Below are positions 12,448 through 22,552 of a stretch of DNA of 36,137 nt, piece after piece. Below the pieces are notes generated by a model. It searched no databases. It saw only the letters and a program-made list of their open reading frames with translations, and had not been told where the DNA came from. The stretch's first letter is position 1, and each line of letters starts with the position of its first letter. Both the position numbers and the translations under genes were made by a program. The DNA is from CAYMSA01 sp964392965 (GTDB taxonomy: Bacteria > Actinomycetota > Coriobacteriia > Anaerosomatales > Anaerosomataceae), in the NCBI GenBank assembly GCA_964392965.1, contig CAYMSA010000009.1, forward strand, positions 1 through 36,137, read 5' to 3'.

Positions 12448-12915
12448 ATGGCAGATGCAGTCGTGCTGGAAGTGGGTCAGCCCGCACCGGAGATAGACAC
12501 GGTCGCCACGGGTGGAGAGCCGTTCCGCCTTGCCGATGAGCGGGGGCGCTGGGTCGCAGTCTACTTCTACCCGCGCGCCAACACACCCGGTTGAACCCAC
12601 GAGGCCAAGGACTTCCAGGAGCACCAAGCGGAACTGGAGTCCTTGAACGCCCTGGTCGTGGGCGTGAGCGCAGACAAGCCGGAGGTGCAGCAGCGTTTCA
12701 TCGACAAGTTCGATCTCACGTTCCCGATGCTCTCCGACACGAGCAAGACCATCATCGATGCGTACGGCGCCCGGGAGGTCCTGGGTGTGGCCGCCAAGCG
12801 CAAGACGTTCCTCATCGATTCCGAGGGACGCATCGCCCACGTCTGGCCAAAGGTGAAGGTGGAAGGGCACGCGGACGACGTGGTGAAGACGATCCGAGAG
12901 CTCGCGGCGAGCTGA
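12448..12915 (+). CDS. bcp: Bcp/PrxQ-type peroxiredoxin, selenocysteine-containing (TGA at codon 49)
   Basis: A thiol-type peroxidase that reduces H2O2 and organic hydroperoxides. Reading through one TGA (12592-12594) gives 155 residues, the normal Bcp length. The peroxiredoxin motif PxxxTxx(C/U) is PRANTPG-U, so the TGA stands exactly at the peroxidatic Cys (residue 49). The active-site Arg is in AKRKTFLIDSEG. Downstream, ALVVGVSADKPEVQQRFIDK and FPMLSD are classical Bcp. The resolving Cys position (five residues after the active site) is Lys, and the protein has no other Cys at all, so it is a one-Sec enzyme that needs an external reductant. ATG 12448 has GAGGAGG before it. A SECIS-like hairpin starts right after the TGA. 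A sequencing error (TGC read as TGA) or nonsense mutation is the alternative, less likely because the frame is intact on both sides. Confidence 0.9.
12592..12662 (+). promoter_or_regulatory. Bacterial SECIS-like element after the in-frame TGA
   Basis: Immediately after the TGA the RNA can fold into a long stem. The outer arms are CCCACGA (12596-12602) and TCGTGGG (12656-12662). The inner arms are AAGGACT + CCAG (12607-12613, 12615-12618) and CTGG + AGTCCTT (12634-12644), with a single bulged T at 12614. The apical loop begins with G, 24 bases after the TGA. Bacterial SECIS elements lie within the coding region just after UGA with a G at the start of a small loop, for SelB binding. The 15-base loop is at the large end, and a small CC/GG pair inside could shorten it. 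Confidence 0.75.
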
Positions 12916-12975
12916 CAGGTTCCCGCCTCGCCTCGTGCGCACGGCACCGACGTCAGGCGCACGACGTCTCCGCCA

Positions 12976-13017
12976 CACATGATGAGCCCCCGGCGAATGC
13001 CGGGGGCTCATCATGTG
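12976..13017. terminator. Bidirectional terminator between bcp and hsp20
   Basis: A perfect 19-bp inverted repeat (12976-12994 and 12999-13017) with a GAAT loop sits between the convergent bcp and hsp20 genes. It can serve both strands. Confidence 0.9.
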
Positions 13018-13039
13018 ACTCATCGGAAACCGCGGGACG

Positions 13040-13486
13040 TCAGTCCTTGGCTACCTCGATCTTCGTGGTCTTGGGCTTCACGCCCTCGAGCGCCTTGGGG
13101 ACGTGCACCTCGAGAACGCCGTCCGTGTACGACGCCTTGATGGCGGCCGGGTCGACGCCCTCGGGAATCGTGAGTGAACGCTCGAACGCGCCGTAGCTCG
13201 ACTCACGCACGAGCCAGCCTTCGCCCTCCTGCGTCTCCTCCTCCTTGCGCTCGCCTCTGATGGTGAGCACGTTGTCCGTTATCTCGATGTCCACGTCCTC
13301 AGGCTTCATGCCGGGCAGCTCGGCGCGGACCACCAGGTCATCGCCTGTGCGCTTCACGTCGACCTTCGGCATCCACGCGACACCCTCGGTCGGGCGCTCG
13401 GCCGAGCCGAGCCTCGAGAAGATGCGGTCCATCTCGCGCTGCATGCGCAACGCCTCACCAAACGGGTCCCATCTCACGATCGCCAT
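13040..13486 (-). CDS. Hsp20 / alpha-crystallin small heat-shock protein
   Basis: An ATP-independent holdase that binds unfolding proteins and hands them to DnaK/ClpB. Its 148 residues are typical. The N-terminus MAIVRWDPFGEALRMQREMDRIF is the usual bacterial Hsp20 start. The alpha-crystallin domain runs from about residue 40 (MPKVDVKRTGDDLVVRAELPGM, DNVLTIRGERK, SYGAFERSLTIPEGVD, YTDGVLEVHVPK). The ribosome site is GGAGGTGAT before ATG 13486. The gene is downstream of clpB on the same strand, with a hairpin between, so read-through or a separate promoter are both possible. Confidence 0.95.
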   Translation of the reverse strand: MAIVRWDPFGEALRMQREMDRIFSRLGSAERPTEGVAWMPKVDVKRTGDDLVVRAELPGMKPEDVDIEITDNVLTIRGERKEEETQEGEGWLVRESSYGAFERSLTIPEGVDPAAIKASYTDGVLEVHVPKALEGVKPKTTKIEVAKD

Positions 13487-13508
13487 AGGTATCACCTCCA
13501 TCGCTCCG

Positions 13509-13545
13509 GCCCCCGTCGGCGCCATGGCATCCGCCGGCCGGGGGC
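13509..13545 (-). terminator. Hairpin between clpB and hsp20
   Basis: GCCCCCG...CGGGGGC outer arms (13509-13515 and 13539-13545) and CGGCG...CGCCG inner arms form a GC-rich stem-loop about 95 bases past the clpB stop. It may end or attenuate the chaperone transcript before hsp20. Confidence 0.5.
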
Positions 13546-13640
13546 TACCACCGCCTATCCTGCGTGACTGCAGATCCTCGCAGCCACGGGCACGCGCGGG
13601 AGACACGCGGCCCACCGCGCGGTGAACCCACTCCGCCACG

Positions 13641-16247
<2,607 letters not shown>

Positions 16248-16310
16248 GTCACTCAACTCCCTCGTGCACCCGCTGGGCCGGCACACCGGGCGCTCATGCC
16301 TTGAAGCCGG

Positions 16311-16727
16311 CTACAGGTCCTGTCGTCGCACCACACCGCCACGTGGCACGTGGACGATATCCCCCCGCACGCTCGCACGGAACTCCTGGATCTCCCGCGC
16401 AAGCCGCCGCTCCGCGCGCGTCGCTGCGGCTTCGGCTTCAACGAGCTGCGCCTCGAGACGCATCATCTCGTCCTGCAGCTCGATGATCCGCATGACGCCC
16501 GCCAGGTTCACGCCTTCATCCTGCGTGAGGCGGTGGATGAGCCGCAGGCGCTCGATGTCCGCCTCCGAGTACAACCGCGTCCCTCCGGGGGAGCGCTTCG
16601 GCTGGACGAGCGCCTTGCGCTCGTAGATCCGGAGCGTCTGCGGATGCACGCCGGCCAACTCGGCCGCCACGCTGATCATGTAGACCGGCTTGTCCTTGCC
16701 GGCACCGCCATGTTGTGACTTCACCAT
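16311..16727 (-). CDS. hspR: HspR, MerR-family heat-shock repressor
   Basis: In actinobacteria HspR represses the dnaK and clpB genes by binding HAIR-type inverted repeats, with DnaK as co-repressor. The 138-residue product has a MerR winged-helix domain: VYMISVAAELAGVHPQTLRIYERKALVQPKRSPGGTRLYSEADIERLRLI (split here only for reading, residues ~17-65). A helical segment (LTQDEGVNLAGVMRIIELQDEMMRLEAQL) follows. The C-terminal tail is basic. ATG 16727 lies just past dnaJ; a GTG at 16736 is possible. The position directly after dnaJ is the classic one. No consensus HAIR was found before dnaK, so its operator may have diverged. Confidence 0.92.
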   Translation of the reverse strand: MVKSQHGGAGKDKPVYMISVAAELAGVHPQTLRIYERKALVQPKRSPGGTRLYSEADIERLRLIHRLTQDEGVNLAGVMRIIELQDEMMRLEAQLVEAEAAATRAERRLAREIQEFRASVRGDIVHVPRGGVVRRQDL

Positions 16728-16742
16728 CGGATCCACGCTTCC

Positions 16743-17864
16743 TTACACGATGTGTGCCCGCACGTCGTCGTCACGGGACGACTCGAACCGCCGCAGAAGC
16801 TCCTTCTGCTCGGCCGTGAGCTTGTCCGGGATGACGACCTTCACACGCACCTTCAGGTCACCCTTGCCCTTGCCTTTGAGCTTGGGCGCCCCCTTGCCGG
16901 GCACGCGCAGCACCTTCCCGTCTGCGGTTCCCGGAGCGACCTTGAGCTTCACCTTGCTGCCATCGGGTGCCGGGACCGTGATTTCGGCGCCGAGAGCGGC
17001 CTCGACGATCGTGAGCGGTAGGTCCATCGTCACGTCGGCCCCGTCACGCGAGTAGTACGCATGCGGCTTGATGTGCGTGAGTACGTAGAGGTCACCGGCC
17101 GGACCGCCGCCCGTGCCAGGTTCGCCCTTACCGGCGAACCGAAGCTTGCCACCATCGGTCACGCCGGGCGGGATGTTCACCGTAAGCGGCCGGACCTTGA
17201 TGACATTGCCCTTACCCTTGCAGGTCGTGCATGGGCTCTCGATGATGCTGCCGGTACCCCCGCATCGCTGGCAGGGCCGCGAGAAGCCGAAGAGTCCCTG
17301 CCCCTGCGAGACGGAGCCGGTGCCCGAACACGTCGGGCAGACGGTCTTGCTCGTACCCGGCTTCGCTCCCGTGCCTCCGCACGTCGAACAGGTCTCGCTC
17401 CGCTTCACGTCGACCTTCGTCGACGTGCCGGTCAGCGCCTCTTCGAACGACAGCGTGAGGTCGTACTGCAGGTCCACGCCCCGGTGGGCGCTCGAGCGAC
17501 GCGAGCCGCCCATGCCGCCCGAGAACATGTCGCCGAACAGGTCGCCCAGGTCACCCATGTCGACCGTCTGGTACGAGTATCCGCCTCCGCCGGGGGCGCC
17601 GCCACCCGGCCAGCCACCGCCCGGCCAGCCACCGGCACCGGGAGGGGCCTGCCCGCCGAAGTACCGCCCGTACTGGTCGTACTGGGAGCGCTTCTCATCG
17701 TCCGAGAGGACCTCGTAGGCCTCGTTGATCTCCTTGAAGCGGTCCTCGCTGCCGCCCGCGTCGGGATGGTGCTTGCGGGCCTGCTTGCGGAAGGCCTTCT
17801 TGATCTCGTCGGCAGTGGCCGTCTTGGGCACGCCGAGTATGTCGTAGTAGTCCTTGTCTGACAT
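16743..17864 (-). CDS. dnaJ: DnaJ (Hsp40) co-chaperone
   Basis: Stimulates DnaK ATPase and delivers substrates. Its 373 residues are a full-length type I DnaJ. The J domain (1-70) has the HPD motif at ~33-35 (KHHPDAGG). A Gly/Pro/Trp-rich G/F region (GGWPGGGWPGGG) follows. The zinc-finger domain has four CxxCxGxG motifs (CSTCGGTG, CPTCSGTG, CQRCGGTG, CTTCKGKG). Then come the C-terminal substrate-binding domains. The start lies 3 bases after the grpE stop, and its ribosome site GGGGAG overlaps the grpE end, implying coupled translation. Confidence 0.97.
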   Translation of the reverse strand: MSDKDYYDILGVPKTATADEIKKAFRKQARKHHPDAGGSEDRFKEINEAYEVLSDDEKRSQYDQYGRYFGGQAPPGAGGWPGGGWPGGGAPGGGGYSYQTVDMGDLGDLFGDMFSGGMGGSRRSSAHRGVDLQYDLTLSFEEALTGTSTKVDVKRSETCSTCGGTGAKPGTSKTVCPTCSGTGSVSQGQGLFGFSRPCQRCGGTGSIIESPCTTCKGKGNVIKVRPLTVNIPPGVTDGGKLRFAGKGEPGTGGGPAGDLYVLTHIKPHAYYSRDGADVTMDLPLTIVEAALGAEITVPAPDGSKVKLKVAPGTADGKVLRVPGKGAPKLKGKGKGDLKVRVKVVIPDKLTAEQKELLRRFESSRDDDVRAHIV

Positions 17865-17867
17865 GGT

Positions 17868-18452
17868 CTACTCCCCGCCGACGGGACCTCCCGTGCTGAC
17901 GACGACGGTAGCCGGTCGCAGCACGCGGTCACACATCCGGTAACCGCACTCGTAGACCTCGACGACCGTTCCCTCGGGCACGTCAGGACGCTGCGCCTGC
18001 CCGACCGCCTGATGCTCCATAGGGTCGAACGCCTGACCCATGGGTTCGATGCGCTCGACGCCCTCCTTGCCGAGGACATCCAGGATGCTTTTCAAGACCA
18101 TCTCGACGCCCTCGGCGAACAGGGCGACCTCGCCGCCCGGTTCGACATGCGCGAGTGCACGCTCGAGGTTGTCGATCGAGGGCAGAAGCCCCTCGACGAC
18201 TCGCGCGCCAGCCCGCTTGCTGGCACCCTCCTGCTCGCGCGCGACCCGTCTGCGATAGTTGTCGAACTCGGCCTGCAGGCGCTGGGCGGTCTCGAGGTGC
18301 GCGGCGGCCTCCCGCCGCGCACTCTCCAGGTCCGCCTCGAGCACGTCGCCACGGAACTCGTACTCCGCACCGAGGTCATCGTTCAGAGCGCTGTCCACGA
18401 CGGCATCCGAGGCCTCAGCGGGCATGCCGTTGTAGTCCTCGTTGCGTGCCAT
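17868..18452 (-). CDS. grpE: GrpE nucleotide exchange factor
   Basis: Releases ADP from DnaK. The 194-residue protein has an acidic N-terminus, a long coiled coil (LESARREAAAHLETAQRLQAEFDNYRRRV, ~45-75) and the C-terminal GrpE signature around DPMEHQAVGQ...GTVVEVYECGYRMCDRVLRPATVVVS. I chose ATG 18452, two bases after the dnaK stop and with GGAG at good spacing. A GTG at 18458 overlapping the dnaK stop is an alternative. Coupled to dnaK and dnaJ. Confidence 0.96.
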   Translation of the reverse strand: MARNEDYNGMPAEASDAVVDSALNDDLGAEYEFRGDVLEADLESARREAAAHLETAQRLQAEFDNYRRRVAREQEGASKRAGARVVEGLLPSIDNLERALAHVEPGGEVALFAEGVEMVLKSILDVLGKEGVERIEPMGQAFDPMEHQAVGQAQRPDVPEGTVVEVYECGYRMCDRVLRPATVVVSTGGPVGGE

Positions 18453-18454
18453 GA

Positions 18455-20356
18455 TCACTCGTCTCCGTCCACGACTTCGTAGTCGGCCACTTCCTCGTCA
18501 TCGGCCTTTGACTCAGCCGCGTCCTGACCGGGGGCGCCGGCCGTCTGCTCATCCTGGGCCTGCTGGTAGACGATCTCCGCTAGCTTGTAGCTCTTCTCCT
18601 GCAGCGCCGTGCTCGCCGTCTTGACGGCCTCGACGTCGTCGCCCTCGAGGGCTTTCTTCACGTCCGCGACAGCTTGTTCGATCTCGGACTTGAGGTCCGC
18701 CGGGACTTTCTCCCCGAGGTCGTTGAGCGTCTTCTCGGTGCCGTACACGAGGCTGTCGGCGGTGTTGCGGACCTCCGCCTCCTCGCGACGCTTGCGGTCC
18801 TCGTCCGCGTGGGACTCGGCATCATCGACCATGCGCTCGACTTCCTCGTCCGAGAGTGCGGTGGAGCCGGTGATCGTGATGCGCTGCTCCTGGCCGGTGC
18901 CCCGGTCCTTGGCGCTCACGTTCACGATGCCGTTCGCGTCGATGTCGAACGTGACCTCGATCTGCGGCACGCCGCGCGGCGCGGGTGGGATGTTCATCAG
19001 GTGGAACTTGCCGAGTGTCTTGTTGTACGCGGCCATGTCACGCTCGCCCTGCAGAACGTGGATCTCCACGCTCGTCTGCCCGTCGGCAGCGGTCGTGAAC
19101 GTCTCGGTCTTGCGCGTCGGGATGGTGGTGTTGCGCTCGATGAGCTTCGTCATGACGCCGCCGAGCGTCTCGAGGCCCAGCGTGAGCGGGGTCACGTCGA
19201 GGAGCAGGATGTCCTTGACGTCGCCGCCGAGCACACCGCCCTGGATGGCCGCACCCACAGCCACGACCTCGTCCGGGTTCACGCCCTTGTGCGGCTCCTT
19301 GCCCGTGAGCTCCTTCACGAGCTCCTGGACGGCCGGCATGCGCGTCGAGCCGCCGACGAGGATCGCGTGATCGAGATCGCCGGACTTCAGTCCTGCGTCC
19401 TTGATGGCGGCCTTGACCGGCGCCTTGCAGCGGTCGAGCAGGTCAGCCGTGATCTTCTGGAACTCCGCGCGGGTGAGCGTGTAGTCGAGGTGCTTCGGGC
19501 CGCTTGCATCCGCAGTCACGAACGGCAGGTTGATGTGCGAGGTCTGCGTCGAGGACAACTCGATCTTGGCCTTCTCGGCAGCGTCCTTCAGGCGCTGAAG
19601 CGCCATCTTGTCCTGCCGGAGATCGATACCGTGATCGCCGAGGAACTTCTCGGCCATCCAGTCGATGACCCGCTGATCCCAGTCGTCACCGCCGAGGTGA
19701 TTGTCGCCGGAGGTGGACTTGACCTCGAAGACACCGTCGCCGATCTCGAGCACCGACACGTCGAACGTGCCACCGCCGAGGTCGAACACGAGAATGGTCT
19801 GGTCGGTGCCGCCCTTGTCCAGACCGTACGCGAGCGCAGCCGCCGTCGGCTCGTTGATGATGCGCTTGACCTCGAGGCCCGCGATCTTGCCCGCGTCCTT
19901 GGTGGCCTGGCGCTGACTGTCGTTGAAGTAGGCGGGAACCGTGATGACCGCCTCGGTCACCGGCTGGCCCAGATACGCCTCAGCATCGGCCTTGAGCTTC
20001 TGGAGCACCATGGCCGAGATCTCCTCAGGCGTGTAGTGCTTGCCGTCGATGTCGACGACCGTGCGGCCGTCCTTGCCCTTCTCGACCTTGTAGGCGATCG
20101 TCCCACGCTCGGACGTGGTCTCCTCGTACTTGCGGCCGATGAAGCGCTTGATGGAGGTGACGGTGTTCTCGGGGTTCGTGATGGCCTGGTTCTTTGCGGC
20201 CTTGCCGACGATGCGCTCCCCGTCCTTGCGGAAACCGATGACCGACGGGGTCGTGCGATCGCCCTCGGCGTTCACGATGATGGTCGGCTCGCCGCCCTCC
20301 ATCACTGCCACGGCCGAGTTGGTGGTACCGAGGTCGATACCGATGATCTTGCCCAT
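18455..20356 (-). CDS. dnaK: DnaK (Hsp70) chaperone
   Basis: A central ATP-dependent chaperone. It has 633 residues, full length. IIGIDLGTTNSAVAV is at the N-terminus, the phosphate loops are VFDLGGGTFDVSVLE (~190) and ILVGGSTRMPAVQ (~330), the linker DVTPLTLGLETLGG lies near residue 390, a beta-sandwich substrate domain follows, then a helical lid with an acidic Asp/Glu-rich C-terminus (EEVADYEVVDGDE). ATG 20356 has AAGGAG. It is first gene of the chaperone cluster and has a near-consensus promoter about 90 bases upstream. Confidence 0.99.
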   Translation of the reverse strand: MGKIIGIDLGTTNSAVAVMEGGEPTIIVNAEGDRTTPSVIGFRKDGERIVGKAAKNQAITNPENTVTSIKRFIGRKYEETTSERGTIAYKVEKGKDGRTVVDIDGKHYTPEEISAMVLQKLKADAEAYLGQPVTEAVITVPAYFNDSQRQATKDAGKIAGLEVKRIINEPTAAALAYGLDKGGTDQTILVFDLGGGTFDVSVLEIGDGVFEVKSTSGDNHLGGDDWDQRVIDWMAEKFLGDHGIDLRQDKMALQRLKDAAEKAKIELSSTQTSHINLPFVTADASGPKHLDYTLTRAEFQKITADLLDRCKAPVKAAIKDAGLKSGDLDHAILVGGSTRMPAVQELVKELTGKEPHKGVNPDEVVAVGAAIQGGVLGGDVKDILLLDVTPLTLGLETLGGVMTKLIERNTTIPTRKTETFTTAADGQTSVEIHVLQGERDMAAYNKTLGKFHLMNIPPAPRGVPQIEVTFDIDANGIVNVSAKDRGTGQEQRITITGSTALSDEEVERMVDDAESHADEDRKRREEAEVRNTADSLVYGTEKTLNDLGEKVPADLKSEIEQAVADVKKALEGDDVEAVKTASTALQEKSYKLAEIVYQQAQDEQTAGAPGQDAAESKADDEEVADYEVVDGDE

Positions 20357-20393
20357 TGCTGGTGCTCCTTCCGATCTTCCCCGGTCACGCCGG

Positions 20394-20418
20394 AGTGACT
20401 GTGTTCACCGGAGTCACT
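20394..20418. promoter_or_regulatory. Inverted repeat in the dnaK 5' region (candidate operator)
   Basis: AGTGACT-N11-AGTCACT is a perfect 7-bp inverted repeat, 38 bases before the dnaK start and downstream of its predicted -10. On the minus strand it is also a near-tandem repeat of AGT(G/C)ACTCCGG with 18-base spacing. It does not match the HAIR consensus CTTGAGT-N7-ACTCAAG but is the best candidate operator here. Confidence 0.45.
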
Positions 20419-20446
20419 GCGACTGCATGGCTCCACGTCCTTGCCC

Positions 20447-20475
20447 AGTATCAAATCTGAGCGTCTCATTGTCAA
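20447..20475 (-). promoter_or_regulatory. dnaK promoter
   Basis: On the minus strand, TTGACA (20475-20470), a 17-base spacer and GATACT (20452-20447) form an almost perfect vegetative promoter. Two copies of CTCAGAT (20485-20479 and 20461-20455), 24 bases apart, flank the -35 box. Confidence 0.82.
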
Positions 20476-20543
20476 GTTATCTGAGATTGCTCTATCAATA
20501 TCCCCAACGTGACCGCAGTGTCACGAGAGCTCTGCCCGGCCGC

Positions 20544-20572
20544 TTTACACGCGCCCATGCCTTCGGTATCAT
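20544..20572 (+). promoter_or_regulatory. Ferredoxin gene promoter
   Basis: TTTACA (20544-20549), a 17-base spacer and TATCAT (20567-20572) lie 64 bases before the ferredoxin ATG. The 279-base dnaK-ferredoxin intergenic region therefore holds two divergent promoters. Confidence 0.75.
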
Positions 20573-20635
20573 CCGCGCCGCATGCCGAACACGCCGCCGC
20601 TCGAGGTGCGGCACAGAAACCCGAAGGAGAATGTC

Positions 20636-20824
20636 ATGCCCCGACCCATCATCAACGAGGATGAATGCTCTGGTTGCGGCATCTGCGTGGATGTCTGCCC
20701 CGAAGGTGTTCTCGATCTCGTGAACGACATCGCCCAGCCGGTGAACGAGGATGACTGCACCGCCTGTGGCACTTGCATGGAGGAGTGCCCGATGGGGGCC
20801 ATCACGGAGATCGAAGAGGACTAG
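20636..20824 (+). CDS. 2[4Fe-4S] ferredoxin
   Basis: A small low-potential electron carrier of the clostridial type. Its 62 residues include two cluster motifs C-x2-C-x2-C-x3-CP: CSGCGICVDVCP (residues ~11-22) and CTACGTCMEECP (~41-52). The protein is very acidic (ends EIEED), as usual for soluble ferredoxins. ATG 20636 has GAAGGAG with good spacing; a longer reading from 20582 lacks a ribosome site. The gene has its own promoter and terminator and is thus monocistronic. The redox partner is not evident from neighbours. Confidence 0.95.
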   Translation: MPRPIINEDECSGCGICVDVCPEGVLDLVNDIAQPVNEDDCTACGTCMEECPMGAITEIEED

Positions 20825-20850
20825 TCGCACCTCCGACCAGACCGTGCAGG

Positions 20851-20883
20851 CACGAAGGGCGTCCCGATGGGGCGCCCTTCGTG
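20851..20883 (+). terminator. Terminator after ferredoxin
   Basis: CACGAAGGGCG (20851-20861) pairs with CGCCCTTCGTG (20873-20883), with an inner CCC/GGG, 27 bases past the ferredoxin stop. Confidence 0.85.
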
Positions 20884-20987
20884 TTGCGGTGAGCGCACAA
20901 GCCACACCGTCTCCGGCGGGAGAGCAGGCCCCACGGGCGCCCCGTCAGGCCGAGACGGCCACGCCACTTCGACGGTCATGTGCAGCG

Positions 20988-21581
20988 TCATTCCTGGCGG
21001 GGAACCCCGCCGAGCGTCTTCAACTGCCGCCATGCCCGCCGCTTCGATGACTCTTCCCCAAGCGATGCGGCGAAGTCGTCCAGCGCGAGGACGACCCTCG
21101 TGAGCACCCGGCGCGGTTCGCCCGGAGTGAGCGGGTCGACGGCGTACGCGCGAACGAAGTCCTCGGCAGCCGCAGAATCGAGCGCGATGACGATCCGGGG
21201 GTCGAGCGCCTCGATGGTCGCACGCAGCCACTCGGAGTCGGCCGGTCGCGCAGCCTCACTGCCTGCGAGGCGCGTACAAAGCGCGTACCGCGCCTCATCG
21301 AACCCGAGTGCCTCAAGCGCCTTACCGATGGCGACTCCGTCGGCTCCGGCGAGCGGTCGACCGGCGTGCAGGTCTTCGGCACCGGGTTCACCCTTCAGGA
21401 GCAGCACGGTCGCGAGCTCGTCGCCCGCGCCGCGCATGCGCGAAGGGCCGGAAGCAACTGCCTCGGCTGCGGCGATCTCGGCCCGCACCTTCGCCCGATA
21501 GAGGTCGTCGAGCCGCTGCGCGTCACCGGCACCGTGCGGCAACGCGTCCCCATGCTCCCGGCTCTCGCGTCCGGCGGTCAC
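20988..21581 (-). CDS. Uracil-DNA-glycosylase-like (family 4/5 UDG superfamily) protein, divergent
   Basis: About 197 residues. The middle part LLLKGEPGAEDLHAGRPLAG...IGKALEALGFDEARYALCTRLA resembles motif A and the following region of family 4/5 UDGs (GE(A/P)PGxxED...GRPFVG). ALDPRIVIALDSAAAEDF resembles their later strand PxxIvxLG. The four Fe-S cysteines of family 4 are absent (only one Cys is visible), and the motif-A residues are altered (KGEPGAED). The fold assignment is therefore moderate and the activity doubtful. GTG 21581 overlaps the epimerase stop (GTGA), with GGGAG upstream, so it is the third gene of sortase-epimerase-UDG-like. Confidence 0.55.
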   Translation of the reverse strand: MTAGRESREHGDALPHGAGDAQRLDDLYRAKVRAEIAAAEAVASGPSRMRGAGDELATVLLLKGEPGAEDLHAGRPLAGADGVAIGKALEALGFDEARYALCTRLAGSEAARPADSEWLRATIEALDPRIVIALDSAAAEDFVRAYAVDPLTPGEPRRVLTRVVLALDDFAASLGEESSKRRAWRQLKTLGGVPRQE

Positions 21582-22543
21582 CGATCGTCGACTCCCGGCG
21601 TCCCTGTCCGCAAGGCGAACCACGATGCCGTGGACGCGAGTCCGTCATGAAGGGGGACCTCGGCATGCCAGCCGAAAGTGGCGGCAGCCTTCTCGGGCGA
21701 GAGGCGGCTGGCATCCACATCACCCTCACGCGCCGACGTCCTGCGGATCTCGCCCCGGTAGCCCATCGCGTCACGCAGTCCATCGGCGAGCGTGAGGATG
21801 GACGTCTCGCGCCCCGTCGAGATGTTGTAGGCGGGGCCGTCCGGTCCCGGGGCGGCCAGCGTTCCCTGGAATTCGGCGGCCGCCAGACACGCACTCACGA
21901 TGTCGGCGACGTAGATGAAGTCGCGCGTCTGTGCCCCGGTCCCGAAGATCGTCGGCGTCACACCCGCCGCCATGCGCGATGCGAACTCGGCGACGACGCC
22001 TCCCTCACCCTCGGCGCGCTGGCGCGGTCCGTAGACGTTGGCGAACCGCAGACACGCCCAGTCCACACTGGCCGGCTGCAACTCCTCGCGCAGAATCCCC
22101 TCGGCAGCGAGCTTGGAGCACCCGTACGGAACGGTGGGACGCTTGGCCGAGGTCTCCGTGAGCGGCAGGACCTCGGGCTCGCCGTAGACCGCCGCCGAGG
22201 ATGCGAAGAGCACACGTCTCGCGCCCGCCGCGACCGCTGCCCGCGCGACCGCGCGCGACCCCTCGGCGTTCACGCTCCAGTCATGCGCGGGGTCTGCCAC
22301 CGATGCCGAGACGCTCACCTGCGCTGCGAGGTGGACGATGACGTCCGGGCGCGCATCCACGACAGCGTGCCCCAGCTCCGGAGCGGTCACATCAAGGTGA
22401 CGGAAAGCCGCGCCGGGATGCACGTTCTCCATCAGCCCGGTTGAGAGATCGTCGATGACCGTCACGTGAACGCGACGGTCCAGCAACGCGTGTACGAGCG
22501 CGCCTCCGATGAACCCCGCGCCTCCGGTAACCAGTACCCTCAT
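21578..22543 (-). CDS. NAD-dependent epimerase (extended SDR, UDP-glucose 4-epimerase-like)
   Basis: Interconverts nucleotide sugars, probably for surface glycans. The 321-residue product has the NAD site VLVTGGAGFIGGAL at the N-terminus, VIVHLAAQVSV near residue 70, SSAAVYGEP near residue 115, and the catalytic YGCSK (YxxxK) near residue 140. FANVYGPRQ and TRDFIYVADIV are typical of GalE/RmlB-like extended SDRs. The ribosome site AGGAGA precedes ATG 22543. It lies 9 bases after the sortase stop, suggesting a link between wall anchoring and glycan precursors. The exact sugar cannot be told. Confidence 0.88.
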   Translation of the reverse strand: MRVLVTGGAGFIGGALVHALLDRRVHVTVIDDLSTGLMENVHPGAAFRHLDVTAPELGHAVVDARPDVIVHLAAQVSVSASVADPAHDWSVNAEGSRAVARAAVAAGARRVLFASSAAVYGEPEVLPLTETSAKRPTVPYGCSKLAAEGILREELQPASVDWACLRFANVYGPRQRAEGEGGVVAEFASRMAAGVTPTIFGTGAQTRDFIYVADIVSACLAAAEFQGTLAAPGPDGPAYNISTGRETSILTLADGLRDAMGYRGEIRRTSAREGDVDASRLSPEKAAATFGWHAEVPLHDGLASTASWFALRTGTPGVDDR

Positions 22544-22552
22544 GCAGGTCTC

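Noticed and set aside
12448..12915. bcp as a nonsense pseudogene
   Set aside because: The TGA is precisely at the catalytic Cys codon, a SECIS-like stem follows, and the rest of the frame is intact; a random nonsense mutation at this codon is much less likely than Sec.
11644..13023. Minus-strand open frame of 459 codons opposite nth and bcp
   Set aside because: It runs antisense through two recognised genes and through the terminator palindrome; no domain is recognisable.
20394..20418. A true HAIR or CIRCE element before dnaK
   Set aside because: Neither CTTGAGT-N7-ACTCAAG nor TTAGCACTC-N9-GAGTGCTAA is present; only a different inverted repeat is.
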